Shown here one piece after another: positions 56,769-64,000 of a DNA stretch of 64,000 nucleotides (position 1 is the stretch's first letter; each line of letters opens with the position of its first letter). Source of the stretch: Saccharopolyspora ipomoeae (lineage in GTDB: Bacteria; Actinomycetota; Actinomycetes; Mycobacteriales; Pseudonocardiaceae); contig NZ_JASAOF010000009.1 in NCBI RefSeq assembly GCF_029952525.1, forward strand, positions 158,715 through 222,714. The letters run 5' to 3'. A model generated the notes under the pieces. That model saw only the letters and a program-made list of their open reading frames with translations. It was not told the DNA's origin and did not search any database. The position numbers and the translations under genes were made by a program.

Positions 56769-57673
56769 CAGCCGGCCTCCGCGGCGGGTCGTGCGGACGG
56801 GAAGACGTCCTCCAGCTCGGTGAGGACGGTGTTGACCAGGGGAGAGCTCGTGTCGCGGTGCCAGGCCACGGCCAGCTCCACCGACGCCGCCCCGGACAGG
56901 TCGCGGAACACGACCCCGGCCAGCGGCAGCGCCCGCGCCGACGCGGGAACCACCCCGACGCCCAACCCACCGGCGACCAGCGCCAGCAGCGCGGCGGTGC
57001 CCGGGGCCTGGTGCTGCTGGACGGGGGTGAACCCGGCGTCGCGGCAGCTGCGCAGCACCGCGTCGTGCACCACGGAGTGGCGGCCGTCGTAGGTCACCAG
57101 CGGTTCGGTGCGCAGGTCGGCGGTGGAGACCACGGGCTCCACCGCCAGCCGGTGATCGGCCGGAACCGCCAGGATCAGCGGTTCGACCTCGATGACCCGG
57201 TAGTCGATGTCGTCGGCGGTCACCGGTGGCCGCAGCACGCCGACGCCCAGCGAGCCGTCGCGCAGCTGCGCGCACTGGTCGGCGGTGAGCAGCTCGGCCC
57301 GCACCTCCAGCTCGACCTGCGGTACCCGCTGGGCCAGCGCCCGCGCCAGGTGCGGCAGGTGGGAGAAGGCGGCGGTGCCGGTGAACCCGACGCGCACCAG
57401 TCCCGACCGGCCCTCGCCGATGCGCTGCACCCCGCGCACCCCGGCGTCCACGGCGGCCAGCACCCGCTGGGCCTCGCCCAGGAAGAACTCGCCCGCCGGG
57501 GTCACCCGCACCTGCCTGGTCGTGCGCTCCAGCAGCGCCACCCCGAGCTCGTCCTCCAGCTGCCGGACGGTGTGCGACAGGGCGGGCTGGGCGATGTGCA
57601 GCTGCTCGGCGGCCCGGCCGAAGTGGCACGTCTCGGCGACGGTGGCGAAGTAGCGCAGGTGTCGAAGTTCCAC
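56768..57673 (-). CDS. LysR-family regulator of benzoate/catechol genes
   Basis: A 301-residue LTTR with the N-terminal helix-turn-helix (MELRHLRYFATVAETCHFGR, AAEQLHIAQPALSHTVRQLE) and an effector domain (GLVRVGFTGTAAFSHLP; GGLGVGVVPASARAL). It diverges from benA and leads the catB-catA-catC operon. A BenM/CatM-like role, sensing benzoate or muconate, is the natural inference. Confidence 0.9.
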   Translation of the reverse strand: MELRHLRYFATVAETCHFGRAAEQLHIAQPALSHTVRQLEDELGVALLERTTRQVRVTPAGEFFLGEAQRVLAAVDAGVRGVQRIGEGRSGLVRVGFTGTAAFSHLPHLARALAQRVPQVELEVRAELLTADQCAQLRDGSLGVGVLRPPVTADDIDYRVIEVEPLILAVPADHRLAVEPVVSTADLRTEPLVTYDGRHSVVHDAVLRSCRDAGFTPVQQHQAPGTAALLALVAGGLGVGVVPASARALPLAGVVFRDLSGAASVELAVAWHRDTSSPLVNTVLTELEDVFPSARPAAEAG

Positions 57674-57736
57674 GACGGTCCTCCTCCCACGTCCTCGTCG
57701 CCGATTTCTCTCACGGTAGGCACCGCGCTGATCGAA

Positions 57737-57811
57737 GACAAAGACCTGGTTTCGCGTGATTGATAAGCGGCATCGATGAATAGCACCCTAGGTCAGGTCT
57801 AGGTCTTTGTC
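57737..57811. promoter_or_regulatory. Long-range inverted repeat in the LysR/benA promoter
   Basis: GACAAAGACCT (57,737-57,747) and AGGTCTTTGTC (57,801-57,811) are perfect 11-bp inverted arms whose centres are 64 bp apart. A related CTAGGTCAGGTCTAGGTC tract adjoins the right arm. Between LysR and benA this is the best candidate for the LysR binding region. Confidence 0.6.
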
Positions 57812-57905
57812 CGGTGTGACCGGAACCACGGGCTGTCATCGTCCTGGGTCAACGCCACGGCGGCCCCGAGTCGCCGCGATCAGAGTCGATCCGGCTGGAG
57901 GATCC

Positions 57906-59264
57906 ATGACCGAGATGCTGAACCACGCCGCCGCCGTCGTCGCGGACGCCGTCGTCGAGGACCGCGAGGCCGGGGTCTACCGGGCCAACCGGCAGATCTT
58001 CACCGACGAGGAGATCTTCGAACTCGAGATGAAGCACATCTTCGAGGGCAACTGGATCTACCTCGCCCACGAGAGCCAGCTGCCGAATCCCGGGGACTAC
58101 TTCACCACCTACATCGGTCGCCAGCCGGTCGTGATCACCCGCGCCAAGGACGGCGAGCTGCACTGCCTGATCAACGCCTGCGCCCACCGCGGCGCGATGA
58201 TCTGCCGCCGCAAGGCCGACAACCGCACCACGCTGACCTGCCCGTTCCACGGCTGGACGTTCCGCAACGACGGCAAGCTGCTCAAGGTCAAGGACCCCGA
58301 CGGCGCCGGCTACCCGGAGACCTTCGACCGCGACGGCTCGCACGACATGACCAAGGTCGCCCGCTTCGACTCCTACCGCGGGTTCCTGTTCGGCAGCCTC
58401 AACCCCGACGTGGCGCCGCTGGCCGAGCACCTGGGCGACACCACCAAGGTCATCGACATGCTCGTCGACCAGTCGCCGGAGGGGCTGGAGGTGCTGCGCG
58501 GCGCTTCCACCTACACCTTCGACGGGAACTGGAAGGTGCAGGCCGAGAACGGTGCCGACGGCTACCACGTCACCGCCACGCACTGGAACTACGCGGCCAC
58601 CACCGCGCGCCGCAACACCGGCGAGTCCAAGAACAGCACCAAGACCCTCGACGCGGGCAGCTGGGGCAAGTCCGGCGGCGGCTACTGGTCCTACCCCAAC
58701 GGGCACCTGTGCCTGTGGACGTGGGCGGGCAACCCGCAGGACCGCCCGCTGTGGCCGCAGTTGGACGAGCTGAAGGAGAAGTTCGGCGAGGCCAAGGGCG
58801 AGTTCATGGTGCGCGGCTCCCGGAACCTGTGCCTGTACCCGAACGTCTACCTGATGGACCAGTTCTCCACGCAGATCCGGCACTTCCGGCCGATCGCGCC
58901 GGACAAGACCGAGGTCACCATCTACTGCATCGCCCCCAAGGGCGAGAGCGCCGAGGCGCGGGCGTGGCGGATCCGCCAGTACGAGGACTTCTTCAACGCC
59001 TCCGGCATGGCCACCCCCGACGACCTGGAGGAGTTCCGCTCCTGCCAGCTGACCTTCCGCGCCACCGCCGCGCCCTGGAACGACATGAGCCGCGGCGCCG
59101 AGCACTGGCTCACCGGGCCCGACGAGGTCGCCGAGGCGCTGGACATGCACGGCGTCATCTCGGCCGGTCAGAAGAACGAGGACGAGGGCCTGTACCCGGT
59201 GCAGCACGGCTACTGGCAGGAGACCATGCGCGCCGCCATCGCCGCCGAACGCGCCGGCCAGTGA
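57906..59264 (+). CDS. benA: Benzoate 1,2-dioxygenase, large (alpha) subunit
   Basis: The catalytic subunit, 452 residues, that dihydroxylates benzoate. The Rieske [2Fe-2S] ligands are Cys92-x-His94 (CAHRGAMIC) and Cys112-x2-His115 (CPFHGW). The mononuclear iron site shows Asp218, His221 and His226 ([13 protein letters not shown]). GGAGGA precedes ATG 57,906. Toluate or anthranilate dioxygenases are related; the following BenD-type dehydrogenase and cat genes favour benzoate. Confidence 0.94.
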   Translation: MTEMLNHAAAVVADAVVEDREAGVYRANRQIFTDEEIFELEMKHIFEGNWIYLAHESQLPNPGDYFTTYIGRQPVVITRAKDGELHCLINACAHRGAMICRRKADNRTTLTCPFHGWTFRNDGKLLKVKDPDGAGYPETFDRDGSHDMTKVARFDSYRGFLFGSLNPDVAPLAEHLGDTTKVIDMLVDQSPEGLEVLRGASTYTFDGNWKVQAENGADGYHVTATHWNYAATTARRNTGESKNSTKTLDAGSWGKSGGGYWSYPNGHLCLWTWAGNPQDRPLWPQLDELKEKFGEAKGEFMVRGSRNLCLYPNVYLMDQFSTQIRHFRPIAPDKTEVTIYCIAPKGESAEARAWRIRQYEDFFNASGMATPDDLEEFRSCQLTFRATAAPWNDMSRGAEHWLTGPDEVAEALDMHGVISAGQKNEDEGLYPVQHGYWQETMRAAIAAERAGQ

Positions 59265-59290
59265 CCGCCTCGACCACCAGGAGAGTCCCG

Positions 59291-59797
59291 ATGACCACCG
59301 CCACCCAGCAGATCACCCAGCAGGACATCGAGCAGTTCCTCTACCGCGAGGCCCGCTACCTCGACGACCGCGAGTTCGAGAAGTGGCTGGAGTGCTACGC
59401 CGACGACGTCGTCTACTGGATGCCCTCGTGGGGCGACGACGACCTGCTCACCGAGGACCCGCAGACCGACATCTCGCTCATCTACTACCCGAACAAGGGC
59501 GGGCTGGAGGACCGGGTGTTCCGGATCCGCACCGAGCGCTCCAGCGCCACCTCCATCCCCGAGCCGCGCACCAGCCACAACATCAGCAACGTGGAGCTCA
59601 TCGAGCGGCGCGGCGACATCGTGGACGTGCGGTTCAACTGGCACACCATGTACTTCCGGTACAAGACCGTGGACCCCTACTACGGGACGTCGTTCTACAC
59701 CATCGACTTCTCCGGGCCGTCGCCGCTGATCCGCCGGAAGACCGTGGTGCTCAAGAACGACTACATCCACCACGTCGTCGACGTGTACCACATCTGA
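59291..59797 (+). CDS. benB: Benzoate 1,2-dioxygenase, small (beta) subunit
   Basis: A 168-residue NTF2-fold subunit that forms the alpha3beta3 hexamer with BenA. It has QFLYREARYLDDREFEKWLE, YADDVVYWMPSW, and TSHNISNVELIERRGDIVDV. It starts 27 bp after benA with a moderate ribosome site. Confidence 0.94.
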   Translation: MTTATQQITQQDIEQFLYREARYLDDREFEKWLECYADDVVYWMPSWGDDDLLTEDPQTDISLIYYPNKGGLEDRVFRIRTERSSATSIPEPRTSHNISNVELIERRGDIVDVRFNWHTMYFRYKTVDPYYGTSFYTIDFSGPSPLIRRKTVVLKNDYIHHVVDVYHI

Positions 59798-59808
59798 GCG
59801 GGGCCGCT

Positions 59809-62505
59809 ATGAATCACCAAGTAGCGCTCTCCTTCGAGGACGGTGTCACGCGCTTCATCGAGTGCTCGCCGGATCAGACCGTGGCCGACGCGTCCTACCG
59901 GCAGCGGATCAACATCCCGCTGGACTGCCGCGACGGCGCGTGCGGGACGTGCAAGGCGTTCTGCGAGTCCGGCGACTACGACGGCGGCACCTACATCGAC
60001 GACGCGCTCACCGCGGACGAGGCCGACCGCGGCTACGTGCTGCCGTGCAGCATGACGCCCAAGTCCGACCTGGTGCTGCGGATCGCCAGCACCTCGGCGG
60101 TGGCCAAGACGCAGGCGGCGACGTTCCCGGCGACGTTGACCGCGCTGGAACGGCTCTCGCCGACGACGGTGTCGGTGACGCTGAAGACCCCGGAGCGGGA
60201 CAAGCTGGCGTTCCTGCCCGGCCAGTACGTCAACATCGCCGTGCCCGGCACCGACGAGACGCGGTCGTACTCCTTCAGCAGCGCGCCCGACGACGAGCAC
60301 CTGAGCTTCCTGGTCAAGCTCACCCCGGGCGGGGTGATGTCGGACTACCTCACCGACCGCGCGAAGCCCGGCGACGAGCTGACGTTCACCGGACCGCACG
60401 GCAGCTTCTTCCTGCGCGAGACCGACCGGCCGGTGCTGCTGCTGGCCGGCGGCACCGGCCTCGCCCCGATCCTGTCGATCCTGCGCACCATGCGGGCGAG
60501 CGGGACCAAGCGTCCCGCGCACCTGATCTACGGCGTGACCACCGACGACGACCTCGTCGAGCTCGACACCGTGGCCGAGCTGGCCTCCGGCATCGCGAAC
60601 CTGACCTGGGACTACTGCGTCGCCGATCCCGCCAGCTCGGCACCGAACAAGGGCTACGTCACCAGGTTCCTCCGCGACGAGCACCTGCACGGCGGGGACG
60701 TGGCGGTGTACCTGTGCGGTCCACCGCCGATGGTGGAGGCGGTGCGCGGGCACTTCGCCGACGGCGGAGTCGAGCCGACCGGTTTCTACTACGAGAAGTT
60801 CGCCCTCGCCGCGACCCCGGAACCGGCCCCGGAACCGGTGGCTGTCGAACCGGCGGCTGGTCTCGAGGAGGAGGGAAGTTTTCATGAAAACTTCCCCACC
60901 CCCACCCCCACCACCCAACCCGACCCGGTCACGGAGAGTGGTGCGGAGTTGGAAACCCCGTCTGAACTGGAGGAAAACCCCGACGGGGGGCGGAAGTTGG
61001 CCGGTCAGAGCATCTTCCCGGAGTGTTCCGTTACCGCATCGGGTGGTGGGGTTGTGCGTTCGGTAGCTGAGGAGATCGCTACGGCGAGTTCCATTGCCGG
61101 ACAACGCATTTGGGACGGCTCTGGGAGCGGTGTCCGGGAACTCGACGGTGGCGGGGTCTTGCGGGAGAACGTCGAGGCTCGGTGCGTCGCCGGCCAGGAG
61201 GTGCTGGCCGCGCGGTCCTTCGAACCGGTGGTGCCGCCCGCTCCGGGCGGGTACGAGATCGGCGAGGAGCACCCGTCGGTGCACGAGTCGGACGCCGTGT
61301 TCGAGGCGCGGCAGGCACTGGAGCTGGGCGCGCTCGAACTCACCATCGGCCGGCTCAGCTCGCAGCAGCTCGCCGGGTACCGGCTGCTCGCCGAGTCCGC
61401 CGTGCCCTACGTCGAGGGGGACCGGTTCGTCGACGCCGCCGCCTACACCGAGGCCAACGCGGCGTTCCACGACTACCTGTTCACCCTCACCGGCAACGAG
61501 CACCTCCTGCAGGCCTACCGCGCGCTCGGCGTGAAGGGCCACATGGAGACCACGCTGCGCAACGCCACCTGGTGCGATCCGCGCTGCACCCAGGACCACC
61601 TCGACATCGTCGAGGCCTTCGAGTCCGGTGACCGCACCGCGGCCCGGCGGCTCGTCGCCGAGCACGCCGAGCGCTCGAAGGTCACCACCCGGCGCGCGAT
61701 GGCCGACGCCGAGGCCGCCAAGCGACCGCGGTTCGTCACCCCGGGCCGCTTCGACGGCAAGGTCGTCGTGGTCACCGGAGCAGCCCAGGGCATCGGCGAG
61801 CAGACCGCCCGCCGGATCGCCGCCGAAGGCGGCGACCTCGTGCTGGCCGACCGATCATCGCTGGTCGAAGGTCTGGCCGAGGAGCTCGCGGGCGAGCCCG
61901 TGGTGGCCGACCTGGAGACCTGGGAGGGCGCGCAGGCCGTGGTCGACGCGGCGCTGTCCCGGCACGGCCGCATCGACGTGCTGATCAACAACGTCGGCGG
62001 GGCGATCTGGTTCAAGCCGTTCACGGAGTTCACCCCGCAGCAGATCGAGACCGAACTGCGCCGGTCGCTGATGACCACGCTGTTCACCTGCCGGGCCGCG
62101 CTGCCGTCGATGAGCGAGCGCGGCAGCGGGGTGATCGTCAACGTCTCGTCCGCCGCCACCCGGGGCGTCCACCGCATCCCGTACTCGGCCGCGAAGGGCG
62201 GGATCAACGCGGTCACCGCCTCGCTCGCCCTGGAGTGCGCCGACTCCGGCATCCGCGTGGTCGCCACGGCTCCCGGCGGAACCGAAGCACCGCCGCGCCG
62301 GATCTCCCGCGGGGGCTCGGCGCTCGAGACCGAGCAGGAGAAGGCCTGGTTCCAGGCCCACATCGACCAGACCGTGAGCACGTCGCTGATGAAGCGCTAC
62401 GGCACGCTGGACGAACAGGCCGCCGCGATCACCTTCCTGGCCTCCGACGAGGCGTCCTACATCACCGGCACCGTCCTGCCGGTCGCAGGCGGCGACCTCG
62501 GTTGA
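59809..62505 (+). CDS. benCD: Fusion: BenC reductase - repeat-bearing linker - FCD domain - BenD dehydrogenase
   Basis: An 898-residue single frame. Residues 1-335 are BenC: plant-type [2Fe-2S] cysteines Cys40, Cys45, Cys48 and Cys80, then the FAD domain (RSYSFSSAP) and NAD domain (LLAGGTGLAPILSIL, YLCGPPPMVE). BenC normally ends here. Residues 336-495 are a Pro/Glu/Gly-rich linker containing a palindromic repeat (residues 355-363). Residues 497-635 match an FCD effector domain of GntR regulators (FHDYLFTLTGNEHLLQAYRA; histidines 554, 578, 597, 619) with no DNA-binding part. Residues 646-898 are BenD, a short-chain dehydrogenase (TGAAQGIG; Tyr792, Lys796; TAPGGTEAPPRRI). An internal GTG at 61,054 could start a separate FCD-BenD. 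Confidence 0.88.
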   Translation: MNHQVALSFEDGVTRFIECSPDQTVADASYRQRINIPLDCRDGACGTCKAFCESGDYDGGTYIDDALTADEADRGYVLPCSMTPKSDLVLRIASTSAVAKTQAATFPATLTALERLSPTTVSVTLKTPERDKLAFLPGQYVNIAVPGTDETRSYSFSSAPDDEHLSFLVKLTPGGVMSDYLTDRAKPGDELTFTGPHGSFFLRETDRPVLLLAGGTGLAPILSILRTMRASGTKRPAHLIYGVTTDDDLVELDTVAELASGIANLTWDYCVADPASSAPNKGYVTRFLRDEHLHGGDVAVYLCGPPPMVEAVRGHFADGGVEPTGFYYEKFALAATPEPAPEPVAVEPAAGLEEEGSFHENFPTPTPTTQPDPVTESGAELETPSELEENPDGGRKLAGQSIFPECSVTASGGGVVRSVAEEIATASSIAGQRIWDGSGSGVRELDGGGVLRENVEARCVAGQEVLAARSFEPVVPPAPGGYEIGEEHPSVHESDAVFEARQALELGALELTIGRLSSQQLAGYRLLAESAVPYVEGDRFVDAAAYTEANAAFHDYLFTLTGNEHLLQAYRALGVKGHMETTLRNATWCDPRCTQDHLDIVEAFESGDRTAARRLVAEHAERSKVTTRRAMADAEAAKRPRFVTPGRFDGKVVVVTGAAQGIGEQTARRIAAEGGDLVLADRSSLVEGLAEELAGEPVVADLETWEGAQAVVDAALSRHGRIDVLINNVGGAIWFKPFTEFTPQQIETELRRSLMTTLFTCRAALPSMSERGSGVIVNVSSAATRGVHRIPYSAAKGGINAVTASLALECADSGIRVVATAPGGTEAPPRRISRGGSALETEQEKAWFQAHIDQTVSTSLMKRYGTLDEQAAAITFLASDEASYITGTVLPVAGGDLG
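60873..60896. repeat. Palindromic repeat copy 5, inside the benC-benD fusion
   Basis: A perfect 24-bp palindrome with the GTTTTCATGAAAAC core at 60,878-60,891, in frame in the linker of the fusion gene, where it encodes GSFHENFP. Confidence 0.85.
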
Positions 62506-62512
62506 CGCCGGC

Positions 62513-62542
62513 CGGGACGGGGGTCGAAGCACCCCCGTCCCG
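62513..62542 (+). terminator. Terminator after the benCD fusion
   Basis: CGGGACGGGGGT (62,513-62,524) pairs with 62,531-62,542 over a 6-nt loop, 7 bases past the stop and before benK. Confidence 0.8.
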
Positions 62543-62625
62543 CATCCCAGTCGTGCGGCCGCGCGCCGCCGGTCCGGCCTGATCAGGCCAAACACCCTCC
62601 CCACACCCACTTCCGGGAGCCCCTC

Positions 62626-63969
62626 ATGTCCGAAACCGACTCAACGACGCGTCGGCGCCAGCGCACCGTGTCCTGGGTGGTCGCGCTGTCGACCATCGTG
62701 CTCATCTTCGACGGCTACGACCTCGTCGTCTACGGAACCGTCCTGCCCACCCTGCTCAAGGACCCGTCCCAGCTCGGAGCGATCACGCCGGGCCAGGCGG
62801 GCACGCTCGGCAGCTACGCGCTGATCGGCGTCCTCGTGGGAGCCCTGGCCGCCGGCACCTTCGGCGACCTGATCGGCAGGCGCCGGATCATGCTGATCAA
62901 CCTCGCCTGGTTCTCGATCGGGATGGGTGCGACAGCGCTCACCCAGAGCGTCACCGCCTTCGGCATCGGACGGTTCTTCACCGGCATCGGGGTCGGCGCG
63001 CTGGTGGCGACCGTCGGGCCGCTGGTGGCGGAGTTCGCCGACCCCGGTCGGCGGAACCGGCTCAACGCCATCGTGTACAGCGGTGTGCCCGCCGGTGGAG
63101 TCCTGGCGGCGCTGCTCGCGCTCGTGCTCGACGATCTGGTCGGGTGGCGCGGGCTGTTCTGGATCGGTGCCCTGCCGCTGGTGCTCGTGCTGCCGCTCGC
63201 GGCGGTCAAGCTGCCGGAATCGCCGAAGTGGCTCGCTTCGCGCGGTGAGGTCGAGCGAGCGACCGAGCTCGCCGAGCGCACCGGGATCGAGCTGCGCGCC
63301 GAACCGGTGCGGGCATCGGGCACCGCCCGCGCCGGATTCCCGGCGCTGGCGTCGAAGGAGCTCGCGTGGCCGACCGCGCTGCTGGGCCTGATGAGCTTCG
63401 CGGGACTGCTGCTGACCTACGGGCTCAACACCTGGTTGCCGCAGATCATGGCCAACAACGGCTTCGGCAAGAGCGACTCGCTGGCGTTCCTGCTGGTGCT
63501 CAACGTCGGTGCCATCGTGGGCGGTGTGCTCGCGTCGCTGTGGGCGGACCGGGTCGGGGCCAAGCGCGTGGTCGCCACGACCTTCGTCCTCGCAGCGGCC
63601 ACTCTCGTGCTGCTGCCGCTGAAGCTCCCGCTGCTCGTGCTGCTGTCAGCGGTCGCGGTCGCGGGGACCGGCACGATCGGCACGCAGGTGCTCATCTACG
63701 GTCTCGTGTCGAACTACTACCCCACGAGGGCTCGGGCGGCCGGTGTCGCCTGGTGCGCGGGATTCGGCCGGATCGGCGGCATCGTGGGCCCCGTGGTGGG
63801 CGGCGTGCTCGTCGGTGCGGGGCTGGGCGGCACCACCGCGTTCTACCTGTTCGCCGGCATCGCGGCGAGTGCGGCGTTGGTGACGTTGCTGGTGCCGCGT
63901 TCGCACGAGGAAGCAGCGGACGAAACGCCGACGGCCGTGCCGACGGCCGGCAGCACGCACGCCGTTTAA
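62626..63969 (+). CDS. benK: Aromatic acid:H+ symporter (MFS, BenK/PcaK type)
   Basis: A 447-residue twelve-helix transporter of the AAHS family. The first helix carries the family motif FDGYDLVVYGTVLPTLL, and the 2-3 loop GTFGDLIGRRRIM is followed by LPESPKWLASRGE in the central loop. It is the second benzoate importer here, next to BenE, and lies 120 bp after the fusion gene. AAHS proteins import benzoate, 4-hydroxybenzoate or protocatechuate; the ben context favours benzoate. Confidence 0.9.
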   Translation: MSETDSTTRRRQRTVSWVVALSTIVLIFDGYDLVVYGTVLPTLLKDPSQLGAITPGQAGTLGSYALIGVLVGALAAGTFGDLIGRRRIMLINLAWFSIGMGATALTQSVTAFGIGRFFTGIGVGALVATVGPLVAEFADPGRRNRLNAIVYSGVPAGGVLAALLALVLDDLVGWRGLFWIGALPLVLVLPLAAVKLPESPKWLASRGEVERATELAERTGIELRAEPVRASGTARAGFPALASKELAWPTALLGLMSFAGLLLTYGLNTWLPQIMANNGFGKSDSLAFLLVLNVGAIVGGVLASLWADRVGAKRVVATTFVLAAATLVLLPLKLPLLVLLSAVAVAGTGTIGTQVLIYGLVSNYYPTRARAAGVAWCAGFGRIGGIVGPVVGGVLVGAGLGGTTAFYLFAGIAASAALVTLLVPRSHEEAADETPTAVPTAGSTHAV

Positions 63970-64000
63970 GCTGGTCGGCGCCCGTCGACGACGCGTCGGA

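Noticed and set aside
59761..61665. 634-codon open frame on the minus strand
   Set aside because: Antisense of the benCD fusion, with no recognisable motifs.

Overview
This window is high-GC DNA from an actinobacterium, most likely one of the Pseudonocardiales (Saccharopolyspora-like). The evidence is GTG/TTG starts, tightly overlapping operons, a gene for the ubiquitin-like protein Pup, DUF3040 and DUF1918 proteins, and many relatives of mycobacterial dormancy proteins. The taxonomic call is inference from gene content; there is no rRNA gene or other marker in the window. I saw no tRNA, CRISPR array, insertion sequence or prophage.

Positions 1-10,082 form a nearly complete phenol-degradation operon facing an IclR regulator. 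It holds a two-component FAD-dependent phenol hydroxylase, then catA, catB and catC, an enol-lactone hydrolase, 3-oxoadipate CoA-transferase and a thiolase, giving succinyl-CoA and acetyl-CoA. Two unusual genes sit inside it: an FAD synthetase without a working riboflavin-kinase part, and a SnoaL-like protein. The same strand continues (10,082-15,934) into a mesaconyl-CoA module: 2-methylfumaryl-CoA isomerase (Mct-like), MHS transporter, acyl-CoA dehydrogenase, CitE-like lyase and mesaconyl-CoA hydratase (Mch-like), with a LacI regulator after it.

Positions 17,184-26,776 hold a nitrogen and sugar catabolic stretch. A PucR regulator faces an NCS1 permease and a cyclic-imidase/deacetylase; then come an IclR regulator, creatinase, and a uidA-uidB pair (beta-glucuronidase and GPH symporter) with clear hairpin terminators.

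Positions 27,441-48,014 look like a mycobacterial DosR-type dormancy island without the DosRS sensor: seven universal stress protein genes (one internally deleted), an OtsB1 homologue split into two genes, an Acg-type nitroreductase, an Rv2004c-type kinase, a DUF1918 protein, Hsp20, an MgtC-type membrane protein, a ferritin that lacks ferroxidase ligands, and an orphan pup. Two decayed ion transporters lie in it.

Positions 48,292-51,703 hold an atypical Nramp-family transporter, a DapA-family aldolase and a divergent LacI regulator with twin palindromic operators. Positions 52,943-63,969 are a benzoate island. LysR-catB-catA-catC and benE run leftward; benA, benB, a benC-FCD-benD fusion and benK run rightward. 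This gives the window a second catABC set. A 14-bp palindrome, GTTTTCATGAAAAC, occurs five times here, once inside the linker of the fusion protein.
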